From positions 1 to 36,382 of the forward strand of contig JAFDYV010000013.1 of NCBI GenBank assembly GCA_018267275.1: a stretch of DNA of 36,382 nt. The letters are read 5' to 3'. The first letter of the stretch is position 1. The number at the start of each line of letters is the position of its first letter. Of this stretch, positions 16,316 through 23,994 are shown in pieces. Position numbers and translations under genes: made by a program. This DNA is from Bacteroidota bacterium (GTDB taxonomy: Bacteria; Bacteroidota; Bacteroidia; Cytophagales; Cyclobacteriaceae). The notes beneath the pieces are model-generated. The model had not been told where the DNA came from, did not search any database, and saw nothing but the letters and a program-made list of their open reading frames with translations.

Positions 16316-17788
16316 ATGGCGCTCGATCCCCGCAAGTTCCTTTTTGAAGCACTTACCTATGATGACGTGCTTCTTGTCCCCGCTTATAGTGAAGTACTTC
16401 CACGCGAGACGGATACTACAAGCTATTTAACCAACAACATAAAATTAAACATCCCTGTAATTTCTGCAGCGATGGATACTGTTACTGAGGCTGAGTTGGC
16501 AATCAGCATGGCGTTGGAGGGCGGCCTTGGCTTCATCCACAAGAACATGTCCGTAGAAGCTCAGGCAGATCAAGTCAGAAAGGTAAAGCGTTCGCAAAGC
16601 GGTATGATTTTAGATCCCGTCACGCTGCAAATAAGCTCTACCGTTCGCGATGCGGAGAAGATCATGCGCGAGTTTAAGATTGGTGGTATACCCGTGGTAG
16701 ATGGTAACGGCAAGCTGATGGGCATTATTACCAACCGCGATTTGCGTTTTCAAAAGGACATGTCTATGCCCATTGAGCAAATCATGACCAAAGAAAATTT
16801 GATCACGGCTCCCGAAGGTATCACCTTAGAGAAGGCGGAGCTATTACTTCAGGATTACAAAATTGAAAAACTGCCGATCGTTAACAAAAAAGGCAAGCTC
16901 ACCGGTTTGGTTACGTACAAAGACATTTTGAAAAAGAAAAATAAACCGAATGCTTGTAAAGATAAGTTTGGCCGTTTGCGTGTGGGCGCAGCCGTAGGGG
17001 TAACGCCAGACATATTGGATCGGATTGCCGCCTTGAAAAATGCAGGCGTTGATGTGATCAGCATCGATACAGCACACGGCCACTCGCGAGGTGTCATGCA
17101 ATCTGCCAAAAAAGTAAAACAAAAGTACCCGGAACTCGAATTGGTGGTGGGTAACATTGCCACGGGCGAAGCTGCAAAGGCTTTGGCAAAAGTAGGTGCA
17201 GATGCGGTGAAAGTAGGCGTTGGCCCGGGGAGCATTTGTACCACACGTGTGGTGGCGGGTGTAGGATTGCCGCAGCTATCTGCTGTGTATGAAGCTGCAA
17301 AAGCGCTAAAAGGTAGCAACACCAAATCAATCGCTGATGGTGGTATTCGCTTTTCTGGCGATGTAGTAAAAGCCTTGGCTGCAGGTGCTGATAGTGTAAT
17401 GATTGGTTCGTTGTTGGCAGGAACGGAAGAGGCCCCAGGTGAAGTGATCATTTACGAGGGAAGAAGATTCAAATCCTATCGCGGTATGGGCTCTTTAGAG
17501 GCGATGGAAGATGGAAGCAAAGACCGGTATTTTCAAGATGTAGAGGATGACATTAAGAAATTGGTTCCTGAGGGAATCTCTGGCCGCGTGCCTTACAAAG
17601 GACTGGTGAGTGAAGTGCTCTACCAATTGGTGGGCGGCCTGCGTGCGGGCATGGGTTATTGCGGAGCAAAAAATCTTGAAAATCTCAAGAAGTCGAAATT
17701 TGTAAAAATTACATCGGCTGGAGTGGTAGAAAGCCATCCTCACGATATTTCGATTACCAGGGAGGCTCCGAATTATAGCAGGAAATAG
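16316..17788 (+). CDS. guaB: IMP dehydrogenase
   Basis: Cytoplasmic enzyme that oxidises IMP to XMP with NAD+, the committed step of GMP synthesis. The 490 residues match the family. The TIM barrel is interrupted by a CBS pair at about 95-210 (GGIPVVDGNGKLMGIITNRD and EKLPIVNKKGKLTGLVTYKD), the Bateman module that senses nucleotides. The active-site loop GPGSICTTR has catalytic Cys308, followed by the phosphate-binding SIADGGIRFSGD and the flap near YRGMGSLEAM. It has its own promoter at 16252-16283. The neighbouring genes are unrelated. Confidence 0.98.
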   Translation: MALDPRKFLFEALTYDDVLLVPAYSEVLPRETDTTSYLTNNIKLNIPVISAAMDTVTEAELAISMALEGGLGFIHKNMSVEAQADQVRKVKRSQSGMILDPVTLQISSTVRDAEKIMREFKIGGIPVVDGNGKLMGIITNRDLRFQKDMSMPIEQIMTKENLITAPEGITLEKAELLLQDYKIEKLPIVNKKGKLTGLVTYKDILKKKNKPNACKDKFGRLRVGAAVGVTPDILDRIAALKNAGVDVISIDTAHGHSRGVMQSAKKVKQKYPELELVVGNIATGEAAKALAKVGADAVKVGVGPGSICTTRVVAGVGLPQLSAVYEAAKALKGSNTKSIADGGIRFSGDVVKALAAGADSVMIGSLLAGTEEAPGEVIIYEGRRFKSYRGMGSLEAMEDGSKDRYFQDVEDDIKKLVPEGISGRVPYKGLVSEVLYQLVGGLRAGMGYCGAKNLENLKKSKFVKITSAGVVESHPHDISITREAPNYSRK

Positions 17789-17860
17789 CTGATTTGACGG
17801 TGTGTTTCTGGATGTTTTATGTTTATTTTGCTTTACAGTTTTGATCAAAAAGTGGGGAAA

Positions 17861-19030
17861 ATGACTTTTCGGTATTGCGTGATCTCGTTGCTATTCTTGC
17901 CTTGGTTGGGTTTTGCCCAAACAATGAATACCACTGGCAATTGGGATAATGCTGCAAACTGGGCCGGCAGTAACATTGGGGATTTGATTACTGAAAATGT
18001 GACGTTAAGTAACTCGGTAGACCCTACCATCCGGACTGGCTTTAACTACATCATTGGCGACCTCACAACTGGAAACAACAACGATCTAATTATTCAATCC
18101 GGTGCGAGCCTAACTTTGGGTGCCTCTGGCAACCCAAAAAATTTGACGACTAACAATAACGCAACGTTGACGATTACAGGTACCTTGACCATCTGGGGCA
18201 ACCTAGTGGTGAATAACAACTTGATTTGGAACGTGACGGGCAATGTGATCATTAAAGGTAATGTGAATCTGGGAAACAACGGCACTATTACCGTTGGTGG
18301 CTCCGGCACGGTGCAAATTGATGGAAACTTTGTGGGGGGCACCAACACAGCCTTGGCGGTAAACGGCAATGTATCGATTGGTGGCAGCTTAACCGTAGGC
18401 AACGGATCAATCGCTTCTGGCGGTGGCACCGTCTCAGTGGGTGGAACTTGTAGTGATGGCACATCTGCTTCTTTCTGCGGCACTGGGCCCCTGCCCGTCA
18501 CGCTGTTGTTCTTCAAGGGCCTGGCGAAGGAAAGTCAAATTGTAATTTACTGGGCTACAGCATCAGAATTGAATTTCGACTATTTTGAGTTAGAACGTTC
18601 GCAAGATGGTAAAGACTTTTCCCCAATCGCTAAGATCAAAGGAAATGGAACAACGCAAGCCCGGCATGATTACTCGTTTACGGACGAAAAACCTTTGATT
18701 GGAACAAATTATTATCGACTCAAGTCTGTCGATTTCGATGGGTTCACTGAATTCTTTAAAGTAATTGTTTTGGAATTTTCAAGTGAAAAGATTTTTTCTG
18801 TATCGCCAAACCCAACTGATGGTTTGTCCTTGACTTACAACGTAAACTTCTTGCCTCCAAATGAAGCTTATGTTATAATCTATGACAATATGGGTAAGCC
18901 GATTGCTCAATTTGCGGCAACTGATTTTTCGCATTCTATGCAATTTTCACAGCCATTGAACAGCGGAGTATATTATGCAAAGTTTCTTAGCAAAGATTTT
19001 GTAAAGGTGAGCCGCTTTTTAGTGCAATAG
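17861..19030 (+). CDS. T9SS-secreted beta-rich surface protein
   Basis: From the ATG at 17861 it has a Sec signal (MTFRYCVISLLFLPWLGFAQ) and about 389 residues; an in-frame ATG at 17819 would place 14 residues before that. Residues about 45-205 form a Gly/Asn/Thr-rich run of short strands with repeated GNLVVNNN- and GNVSIGG-like units, consistent with a beta-solenoid. After LPVTLLFFKGLAKES comes an Ig-like linker module containing YFELERSQDGKDFSPIA and NYYRLKSVDFDG, common in Bacteroidota T9SS cargo. The end is a type A sorting domain (SPNPTDG near residue 317, ending KVSRFLVQ). It should cross the outer membrane via T9SS and be anchored or released. No enzymatic domain is seen. Confidence 0.85.
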   Translation: MTFRYCVISLLFLPWLGFAQTMNTTGNWDNAANWAGSNIGDLITENVTLSNSVDPTIRTGFNYIIGDLTTGNNNDLIIQSGASLTLGASGNPKNLTTNNNATLTITGTLTIWGNLVVNNNLIWNVTGNVIIKGNVNLGNNGTITVGGSGTVQIDGNFVGGTNTALAVNGNVSIGGSLTVGNGSIASGGGTVSVGGTCSDGTSASFCGTGPLPVTLLFFKGLAKESQIVIYWATASELNFDYFELERSQDGKDFSPIAKIKGNGTTQARHDYSFTDEKPLIGTNYYRLKSVDFDGFTEFFKVIVLEFSSEKIFSVSPNPTDGLSLTYNVNFLPPNEAYVIIYDNMGKPIAQFAATDFSHSMQFSQPLNSGVYYAKFLSKDFVKVSRFLVQ

Positions 19031-19078
19031 GGTCGTATAGGCCTTTTTCTCAGCATTCTCATTTTCACTATTATTGCG

Positions 19079-19107
19079 AAGCCAATCTTTGTTTTGATTG
19101 GCTTTTT
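19079..19107 (+). terminator. Intrinsic terminator after the T9SS gene, abutting the next start codon
   Basis: AAGCCAATC (19079-19087) pairs perfectly with GATTGGCTT (19096-19104) around an eight-base loop and is followed by T's to 19107. The ATG of the phosphatase gene begins at 19108, the next base, so the hairpin would also block initiation in any read-through transcript. Confidence 0.75.
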
Positions 19108-21171
19108 ATGTTTAAGACCAAAGCCCTTATTCGCCTTACCTTTTTAGCCGCCCTCGTGGCATGGGTGATCTTGGCTTTCGCGGACATCACCGTGCTTTAC
19201 AGCGACATGCGGTCGCTTCCTTCGGACCTGCCCCATTGGCTGCCGCGCTTCACACTAGACTTGTACATCATTGCGCTTTTCTACTATTACAAATTCAAGG
19301 TAGAGCGCGATGATAACCTCAACTTCACTGACTTGTTGTGGAAAGTGTTTGCCACGGGACTAATTGCCACTGTAGTTTCGTTGTCGGTGCGGTTAGTGTT
19401 GTATCTGTTGGGCAGCACCAAGTTGGCCACCAATATTTTATTCATGGACTTTGTGTACCAGATTAACCTGGCGCTATTCATCAATTTCTTGTTGGCCGCG
19501 TACACTGCTTGGAAGCGTCTGATTTTGTATCAGAAAACCAAGTGGCTGGTGCGCGCATGGGTTGTGTTCGAAGCATTGTTGCTGGGTATTTTAATCTATG
19601 ACAGCATTCATTTTTCAATTTCTCCATCCGTTACCACAGCGGTAATTGCCCTCATCAGCCTTTTAGGGTTGGTGCTTTCAGCCAACATGCGGTGGGTAGC
19701 TTATCTCAACTTTAAACAAAAATGGACCAGCTTATTGTTGTTGCTGTTAACCATTTTCTACCTGGTTTATTTCTTTTACACGGTGTTGATTAGCTCAGAT
19801 AGCATCCGTGAACAAACCACCGCATTCGTGCCTTTCCAAGATCATGTGTTCAATATTGCGCTGATTGCGTTTGTGCTTACCTACATCACATTTTCATTTT
19901 TAGTAATCCTTTTCAACTTACCCACCTCGTCAGTTTTTGAACAGAAGTTGGAGGAGGTGGTGAACTTTCAACGCATCAGCCAATCTATTCAAACAGAGCA
20001 GAATGAAGAGAGTGTTTACAACATTTTACTGGAGAGTTCGGTCAACTCTGTTTTTGCTGATGCGGCTTGGTTGGAGATGCGCTCATCTTTACAAGGCGGC
20101 AAACTATTCACTTACAAGATTTCCGAAACTGAAACAGTGGCGATCAAAGAGCACTTAGAAAAGAATAATGTGAAGGGGGCGTTGGTTCAAAGTAGCGATA
20201 AAACCAAAAACCTATCGAAATACTTGGGTTCCATGAAGAACTCAAGATTTCGTTCTTTGTTGTCATTCCCGATTATTGTAAAAGACGAAAACATTGGTAC
20301 CCTGGCTTTGCTCAAAGAAGTACCTGATGGATTCAATAAAGAGATGACGCGCATCGTGTCAACGTTTGCGAATCAAGCCGGTATCTCCATTGAGAACTTC
20401 CGGTTGATGGAAGAGGCTTTCCAAAATGCACGATACAAAGAAGAGCTGAAGATTGCCAAAACTGTGCAGCGCAGTCTGTTGCCAACCAAGCTAGAGCAAG
20501 ACAACGATTTTGAAATTGTTGCTTTTTCCGAATCAGCCGATGAAGTGGGTGGAGACTATTATGATACGTTGCGCATCAACGATCATGAAGTGGCACTCAT
20601 CATTGCAGACGTTTCTGGTAAGGGCACTACTGCAGCTTTTCATATGTCGCAAATGAAGGGCATATTCCATAGCTTGGCGCAACAGGCGCCCAATCCGCGT
20701 GATTTTATGAGCAAGGCAAACCGCGCGTTGGTCTATTGTTTAGAGCGCGGTTCATTTATCTCAGCAACTTACTTTGTGATTGATACGCAAACAAAAACCA
20801 TTCACTACTCTCGCGCAGGCCATTGCCCGGTACTGCTCTACCGCGCTTCGACAGGTGTGGCCGAGTTTCTTAAAGACAAAGGCACTGCACTTGGCATGGT
20901 GCGAAGTCATGACTACCCGAATTATGTCGAAAACAATTCGGTGTCCTACTGCCCCGGTGATGTAATGTTGCTTTATACCGATGGCATCACCGAATCAAAA
21001 AATAGAAAAGGTGAAGAGTTTGGTGGAGAACGTTTGATGAAGGTGATACAAGAAAATGCTGAAAAAAGTTCCCGCGAGATAGAAGAAAGTGTTATTAAGA
21101 GCCTTTACGAATTTTCGGGTTCAGATGATATTGATGATGACTATACCGCAATGACAGTGAAATTCAGGTAG
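19108..21171 (+). CDS. Membrane GAF-SpoIIE (PP2C-type) serine phosphatase
   Basis: RsbU-like phosphatase of 687 residues that should dephosphorylate the STAS protein encoded next. About eight transmembrane segments occupy residues 5-270. A GAF domain follows (about 290-445, ending FANQAGISIENFRLMEEAF), then a short helical linker (KIAKTVQRSLLP, the usual RsbU lead-in). The SpoIIE domain spans about 475-687, with metal-binding Asp483 (EVGGDYYD), Asp501 (ADVSGKG), Asp625 (LLYTDGITESK) and a final acidic IDDDYTAM. The start at 19108 keeps the first membrane segment; the next Met would lose it. The ATG directly follows a terminator hairpin, so the true leader is unclear. It senses through the membrane and GAF parts; the signal is unknown. 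Confidence 0.93.
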   Translation: MFKTKALIRLTFLAALVAWVILAFADITVLYSDMRSLPSDLPHWLPRFTLDLYIIALFYYYKFKVERDDNLNFTDLLWKVFATGLIATVVSLSVRLVLYLLGSTKLATNILFMDFVYQINLALFINFLLAAYTAWKRLILYQKTKWLVRAWVVFEALLLGILIYDSIHFSISPSVTTAVIALISLLGLVLSANMRWVAYLNFKQKWTSLLLLLLTIFYLVYFFYTVLISSDSIREQTTAFVPFQDHVFNIALIAFVLTYITFSFLVILFNLPTSSVFEQKLEEVVNFQRISQSIQTEQNEESVYNILLESSVNSVFADAAWLEMRSSLQGGKLFTYKISETETVAIKEHLEKNNVKGALVQSSDKTKNLSKYLGSMKNSRFRSLLSFPIIVKDENIGTLALLKEVPDGFNKEMTRIVSTFANQAGISIENFRLMEEAFQNARYKEELKIAKTVQRSLLPTKLEQDNDFEIVAFSESADEVGGDYYDTLRINDHEVALIIADVSGKGTTAAFHMSQMKGIFHSLAQQAPNPRDFMSKANRALVYCLERGSFISATYFVIDTQTKTIHYSRAGHCPVLLYRASTGVAEFLKDKGTALGMVRSHDYPNYVENNSVSYCPGDVMLLYTDGITESKNRKGEEFGGERLMKVIQENAEKSSREIEESVIKSLYEFSGSDDIDDDYTAMTVKFR

Positions 21172-21207
21172 ATCATAACCAAAAAATTAAATAATCGTTT
21201 CAAATAC

Positions 21208-21558
21208 ATGGTACACATCAAACGACTACAAGAAAACGGGGCAGACATCGTAGCCATTATCGGTGAAATTGATGCTAGCTCCTCAATTGAGTTGGATTTG
21301 GCCATAGCCAAAAGCGTTGGAGAAGGCTACAAGAAGATACTAGTAGATTGTTCAGCGTTGGAGTACATTTCTTCGGCTGGCTTGGGTGTGTTTATGAGCT
21401 ACATCGAAGAACTCCGCGATAAAAACGTGGCGTTTGTGTTGTTTGGGTTAAAAGAGAAAGTGCTCAACACATTTAGTATATTAGGTTTAGCAGATTTGTT
21501 GAAGATAGCAACCGGAAAAGAAGATGCGATGAAGTTGGCAAATGAATTATCAGTATAA
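21208..21558 (+). CDS. STAS-domain anti-sigma factor antagonist (SpoIIAA/RsbV-like)
   Basis: A 116-residue single STAS domain. The strand-helix signature KILVDCSALEYISSAGLGVF contains the phospho-acceptor region; Ser55 and Ser56 are the candidates, aligned with the Ser region of RsbV/SpoIIAA. In partner switching the unphosphorylated form captures the RsbW-like kinase, and the SpoIIE phosphatase regenerates it. It lies 36 bases after the phosphatase gene, and the kinase gene begins inside its last codons (17-base overlap), so the three proteins are very probably made together. Confidence 0.92.
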   Translation: MVHIKRLQENGADIVAIIGEIDASSSIELDLAIAKSVGEGYKKILVDCSALEYISSAGLGVFMSYIEELRDKNVAFVLFGLKEKVLNTFSILGLADLLKIATGKEDAMKLANELSV

Positions 21559-21952
21559 CATAGGGTGCAGCCTGCATAATTTGAAAGGCGTACGCGAGTT
21601 TATTCGCACGTCTTTGCAGCATTATGACATTTCAGATTTAGAAATGGGAGCCATCGTGTTGGCGATGGATGAAATGTGCTCTAACCTCATGATCCATGCC
21701 CATCATTGTAATCCAGACCACGTGATTCAAATACGTATTGTGGCAAACGATCCGCATAAATTTATTTTTGAAATAATCGATGACGGAATGATGTTTGACA
21801 TCAATGACTTTTCAGAACCCGAGATCGGCAACCTCGTACATGAAAAGAGAAAAGGCGGCTTGGGCATTCGATTGGTGAAAACGATTATGGACAAAATCGA
21901 ATACAAAAAAGAAGGCGATAAGAATGTGTGTCGCTTGTTCAAAACTGTATGA
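21542..21952 (+). CDS. RsbW/SpoIIAB-like serine kinase (HATPase_c_2)
   Basis: A 136-residue GHKL-type ATPase. The N-box is AMDEMCSNLMIHAHH (Asn48), G1 is IIDDGMMFD and G2 is KGGLGIRLVK. There is no HisKA domain. Such proteins phosphorylate the STAS partner on Ser and in classical systems bind a sigma factor. It overlaps the STAS gene by 17 bases and the following AraC gene by four (ATGA). No sigma factor gene is in the window, so its target when freed from STAS is an open question. Confidence 0.9.
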   Translation: MNYQYNIGCSLHNLKGVREFIRTSLQHYDISDLEMGAIVLAMDEMCSNLMIHAHHCNPDHVIQIRIVANDPHKFIFEIIDDGMMFDINDFSEPEIGNLVHEKRKGGLGIRLVKTIMDKIEYKKEGDKNVCRLFKTV

Positions 21953-22332
21953 AAGACGAACTTCTTCTGAATAAAGTGAGCGGCAGGCCCAGGGAGATAA
22001 CTGATCGTTATCTGATAGAGTTAGAAAAACATATAGATGATTTACGGTTTGGTCGCGCGGAACGCACTTTGGAAGTCCAAGACCTTGCCGAAAAGCTTCA
22101 CGTGCACCCCACCCATTTGAGCAATACGTTGCACCAAGTGCTAGGCCATTCGCCTTGTCATCTGTATGAAAGCCGATTGCTTGCGTTAGCAAAAGATCTC
22201 TTGATTTCTACCAACAAGACAGTTGCGCAAATTGCCCACCAACTTTACTACGACCCAAGCAACTTCACGAAATTTTTTAAAAATTATACGGGCGTCACAC
22301 CCAAAGAATTCAGAAAGCAATTGCTTGCCTAG
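21949..22332 (+). CDS. Stand-alone AraC-type DNA-binding protein
   Basis: Transcription factor of 127 residues made almost wholly of the two-helix-turn-helix AraC domain (about 28-124). The first HTH is LEVQDLAEKLHVHPTHLSNT and the second includes TVAQIAHQLYYDPSNFTKFF, then the typical YTGVTPKEFRK. There is no ligand-binding or dimerisation domain, only a 27-residue N-terminal extension. The ATG at 21949 overlaps the kinase stop by ATGA; a GTG at 21928 in frame would add seven residues. It is translationally coupled to the partner-switching genes, which suggests that its activity is controlled by them. It meets the methyltransferase gene tail-to-tail with overlapping stop codons. Confidence 0.88.
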   Translation: MKDELLLNKVSGRPREITDRYLIELEKHIDDLRFGRAERTLEVQDLAEKLHVHPTHLSNTLHQVLGHSPCHLYESRLLALAKDLLISTNKTVAQIAHQLYYDPSNFTKFFKNYTGVTPKEFRKQLLA

Positions 22333-22934
22333 CCGATTTTAAAAATAGTTGAAGTTTCAATTGTGCTGTCGCTGGCTCGTGTGGCTTCGCATTTTCCCAG
22401 CAGTTCAAAGGGCACGTACTGAATGAATTGTTCAAGATTAGAGAAGTATTCAACTCCGTATTTTTGAGTGCCCTTATAGAATACTTGGTTAACGATCAGG
22501 TACTTGTTTTTAAAGTTGTTGCGAAGTGTTTCGATAATTTTGTTCAAGTCAGGCAAAATGTACCACACTATTTCAGCCCACATCACACAGTCAACATTTG
22601 TGTATTTTAGTAAGTCGGTAGCAATATTTGCCATTTCGAAGTGTAGGTGAGGGAAAAGTTTTCTGGCCTTTTCTATCGCCACACTGGAAATGTCAACACT
22701 AACTGGAGTAATACCAGTTTCTTGGTGTATCCAATTAGCATAGTAACCCAAGCCACAACCACATTCTAGCAAGCTCTTAATACCAAAGTTTTTCACGTGG
22801 ATAATACCAGCAGTGCGTGAATATTGATTGGGCTGATTAGATTGCATCCAGGGATCTTCAAACTTGGAGTACATCTCGTCAAATTTGCCAATATACTTGC
22901 CGTCTTTAATTACATAGTCATGGTAAGTTTCCAT
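22329..22934 (-). CDS. Class I SAM-dependent methyltransferase
   Basis: A 201-residue cytoplasmic protein with a Rossmann methyltransferase core. Motif I is SLLECGCGLGYYANWI (about residues 54-69), motif II ends PVSVDISSVAIEKA, and motif IV is near VDCVMWAEIVWYILPDL. The arrangement is like small-molecule methyltransferases of the NodS/UbiE type, but the substrate cannot be told. It stands alone on the minus strand, with its stop overlapping that of the AraC gene. Confidence 0.8.
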   Translation of the reverse strand: METYHDYVIKDGKYIGKFDEMYSKFEDPWMQSNQPNQYSRTAGIIHVKNFGIKSLLECGCGLGYYANWIHQETGITPVSVDISSVAIEKARKLFPHLHFEMANIATDLLKYTNVDCVMWAEIVWYILPDLNKIIETLRNNFKNKYLIVNQVFYKGTQKYGVEYFSNLEQFIQYVPFELLGKCEATRASDSTIETSTIFKIG

Positions 22935-23058
22935 TTGCAGATCAATTTGATTAGGCTAGTTTGAGTGTCAATTTCGAAAACGGTACAATGACATGCAACA
23001 GAAAGTTGCCTGATTTGTTAACCCGCTCCTTCAGGGTGTTTCAAATATTCTGAAGTAG

Positions 23059-23114
23059 TCACCATTTTTCCGGAAGTTCTCACCATTTTATTCTAACCCT
23101 GACCCACATCTTTG
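23059..23114 (+). promoter_or_regulatory. Direct-repeat operator and promoter upstream of the first SDR gene
   Basis: TCACCATTTT occurs at 23059-23068 and again at 23080-23089, exactly 21 bases apart (two helical turns), each preceded by GTnn. Downstream, CATCTTTG (23107-23114) is one base off TAnnTTTG and lies 24 bases before the SDR ATG. Tandem sites at about this spacing are typical of LytTR-type or similar regulators. Confidence 0.5.
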
Positions 23115-23138
23115 TGCCTTCATCAAACCCATTTTAAA

Positions 23139-23891
23139 ATGACAAAGATTGCATTGGTAACAGGCGCGAGCCGTGGCTTGGGCAAGGACATGGCTGTGTC
23201 CTTGGCCAAAAAAGGGATAGACGTTATCGTTACGTACAAGACAAAACCAGAGGAAGCAAAAAATACTGTGCGGCAAGTTCAAGCGCTGAGCAGAAATGCT
23301 GTTGCACTGTATTTTGATGCCGCAGACATTAATAGCTTAGATTCGTTCGTCACAGGTTTGCAAGGACAATTAAAAACACTTCGCAGAGAGAAGATTGATT
23401 TTTTGGTTAACAATGCAGGTGTTGGGGCTACATTGCCGATAGCGAATGTTTCAGAAGAAGACTTTGACAGGCTAATGAATATTCATTATAAAAGTGTTTA
23501 CTTCCTTACCCAAAGGCTATTACCCTTAATGAACAATGGAGGAAGCATAGTAAATATTTCCAGCGGCACCACGCGTTTTTGTGTTCCTGGTTACTCTGTT
23601 TACTCATCGATGAAAAGCGCGGTGGAGACATTTACCAAATACATTGCGAAAGAATACGGCACCAGAGGCATTCGTGCAAACGTAGTGGCGCCCGGCCCGA
23701 TTGAAACTGACTTCAACAACGCAGCGATTCGTAGCAACCCTCAGATGAAGGACTTTTTGAGTGGTATTACTGCACTTGGCCGTGTTGGCAATGCAGACGA
23801 TGTGGGTAGTGTGGTGGCATTTTTGTGCACTGACGAGGCAAAGTGGATCAACGGGCAACGAATAGAGGTAGCTGGAGGGATCAATCTATAA
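23139..23891 (+). CDS. Short-chain dehydrogenase/reductase (classical SDR)
   Basis: NAD(P)-dependent oxidoreductase of 250 residues, the usual length. The cofactor loop is TGASRGLG (8-15), NNAGVG is at 91-96, Ser141/142 lies in VNISSGT, and catalytic Tyr155-Lys159 is in YSSMK. The PG motif APGPIETD follows. Residues after the second strand (VTYKTKPEEA) suggest NADP preference, but this is inference. The ATG at 23139 is preferred to a TTG at 23112 that overlaps the -7 box. The substrate is unknown. Tandem operator-like repeats upstream suggest regulated expression. Confidence 0.92.
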   Translation: MTKIALVTGASRGLGKDMAVSLAKKGIDVIVTYKTKPEEAKNTVRQVQALSRNAVALYFDAADINSLDSFVTGLQGQLKTLRREKIDFLVNNAGVGATLPIANVSEEDFDRLMNIHYKSVYFLTQRLLPLMNNGGSIVNISSGTTRFCVPGYSVYSSMKSAVETFTKYIAKEYGTRGIRANVVAPGPIETDFNNAAIRSNPQMKDFLSGITALGRVGNADDVGSVVAFLCTDEAKWINGQRIEVAGGINL

Positions 23892-23949
23892 GATTCATAA
23901 TGACTCCAATAAAAATCTACGTTTCGAGAGAGGGCAGATTTTGTTATTT

Positions 23950-23983
23950 TTAGGATGACTTTTTTATCAAGCCTGTCATCTAA
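23950..23983 (+). other. Hairpin just upstream of the DoxX-like gene
   Basis: TTAGGATGAC (23950-23959) pairs with GTCATCTAA (23975-23983) with one bulged G, around a 15-base loop. It ends 11 bases before the ATG at 23995. A TATTTTTA (23945-23952), one base off the -7 consensus, overlaps its left arm, so this may be a leader stem or an operator. Confidence 0.4.
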
Positions 23984-23994
23984 CAAAAAATCTA

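Noticed and set aside
16855..17451. 198-codon minus-strand frame inside guaB
   Set aside because: Fully opposite the IMP dehydrogenase core; its composition is the complement of conserved codons.
17823..17830. TTATTTTG as a promoter box for the T9SS gene
   Set aside because: The second base does not match the consensus A and no -33 element is correctly spaced.
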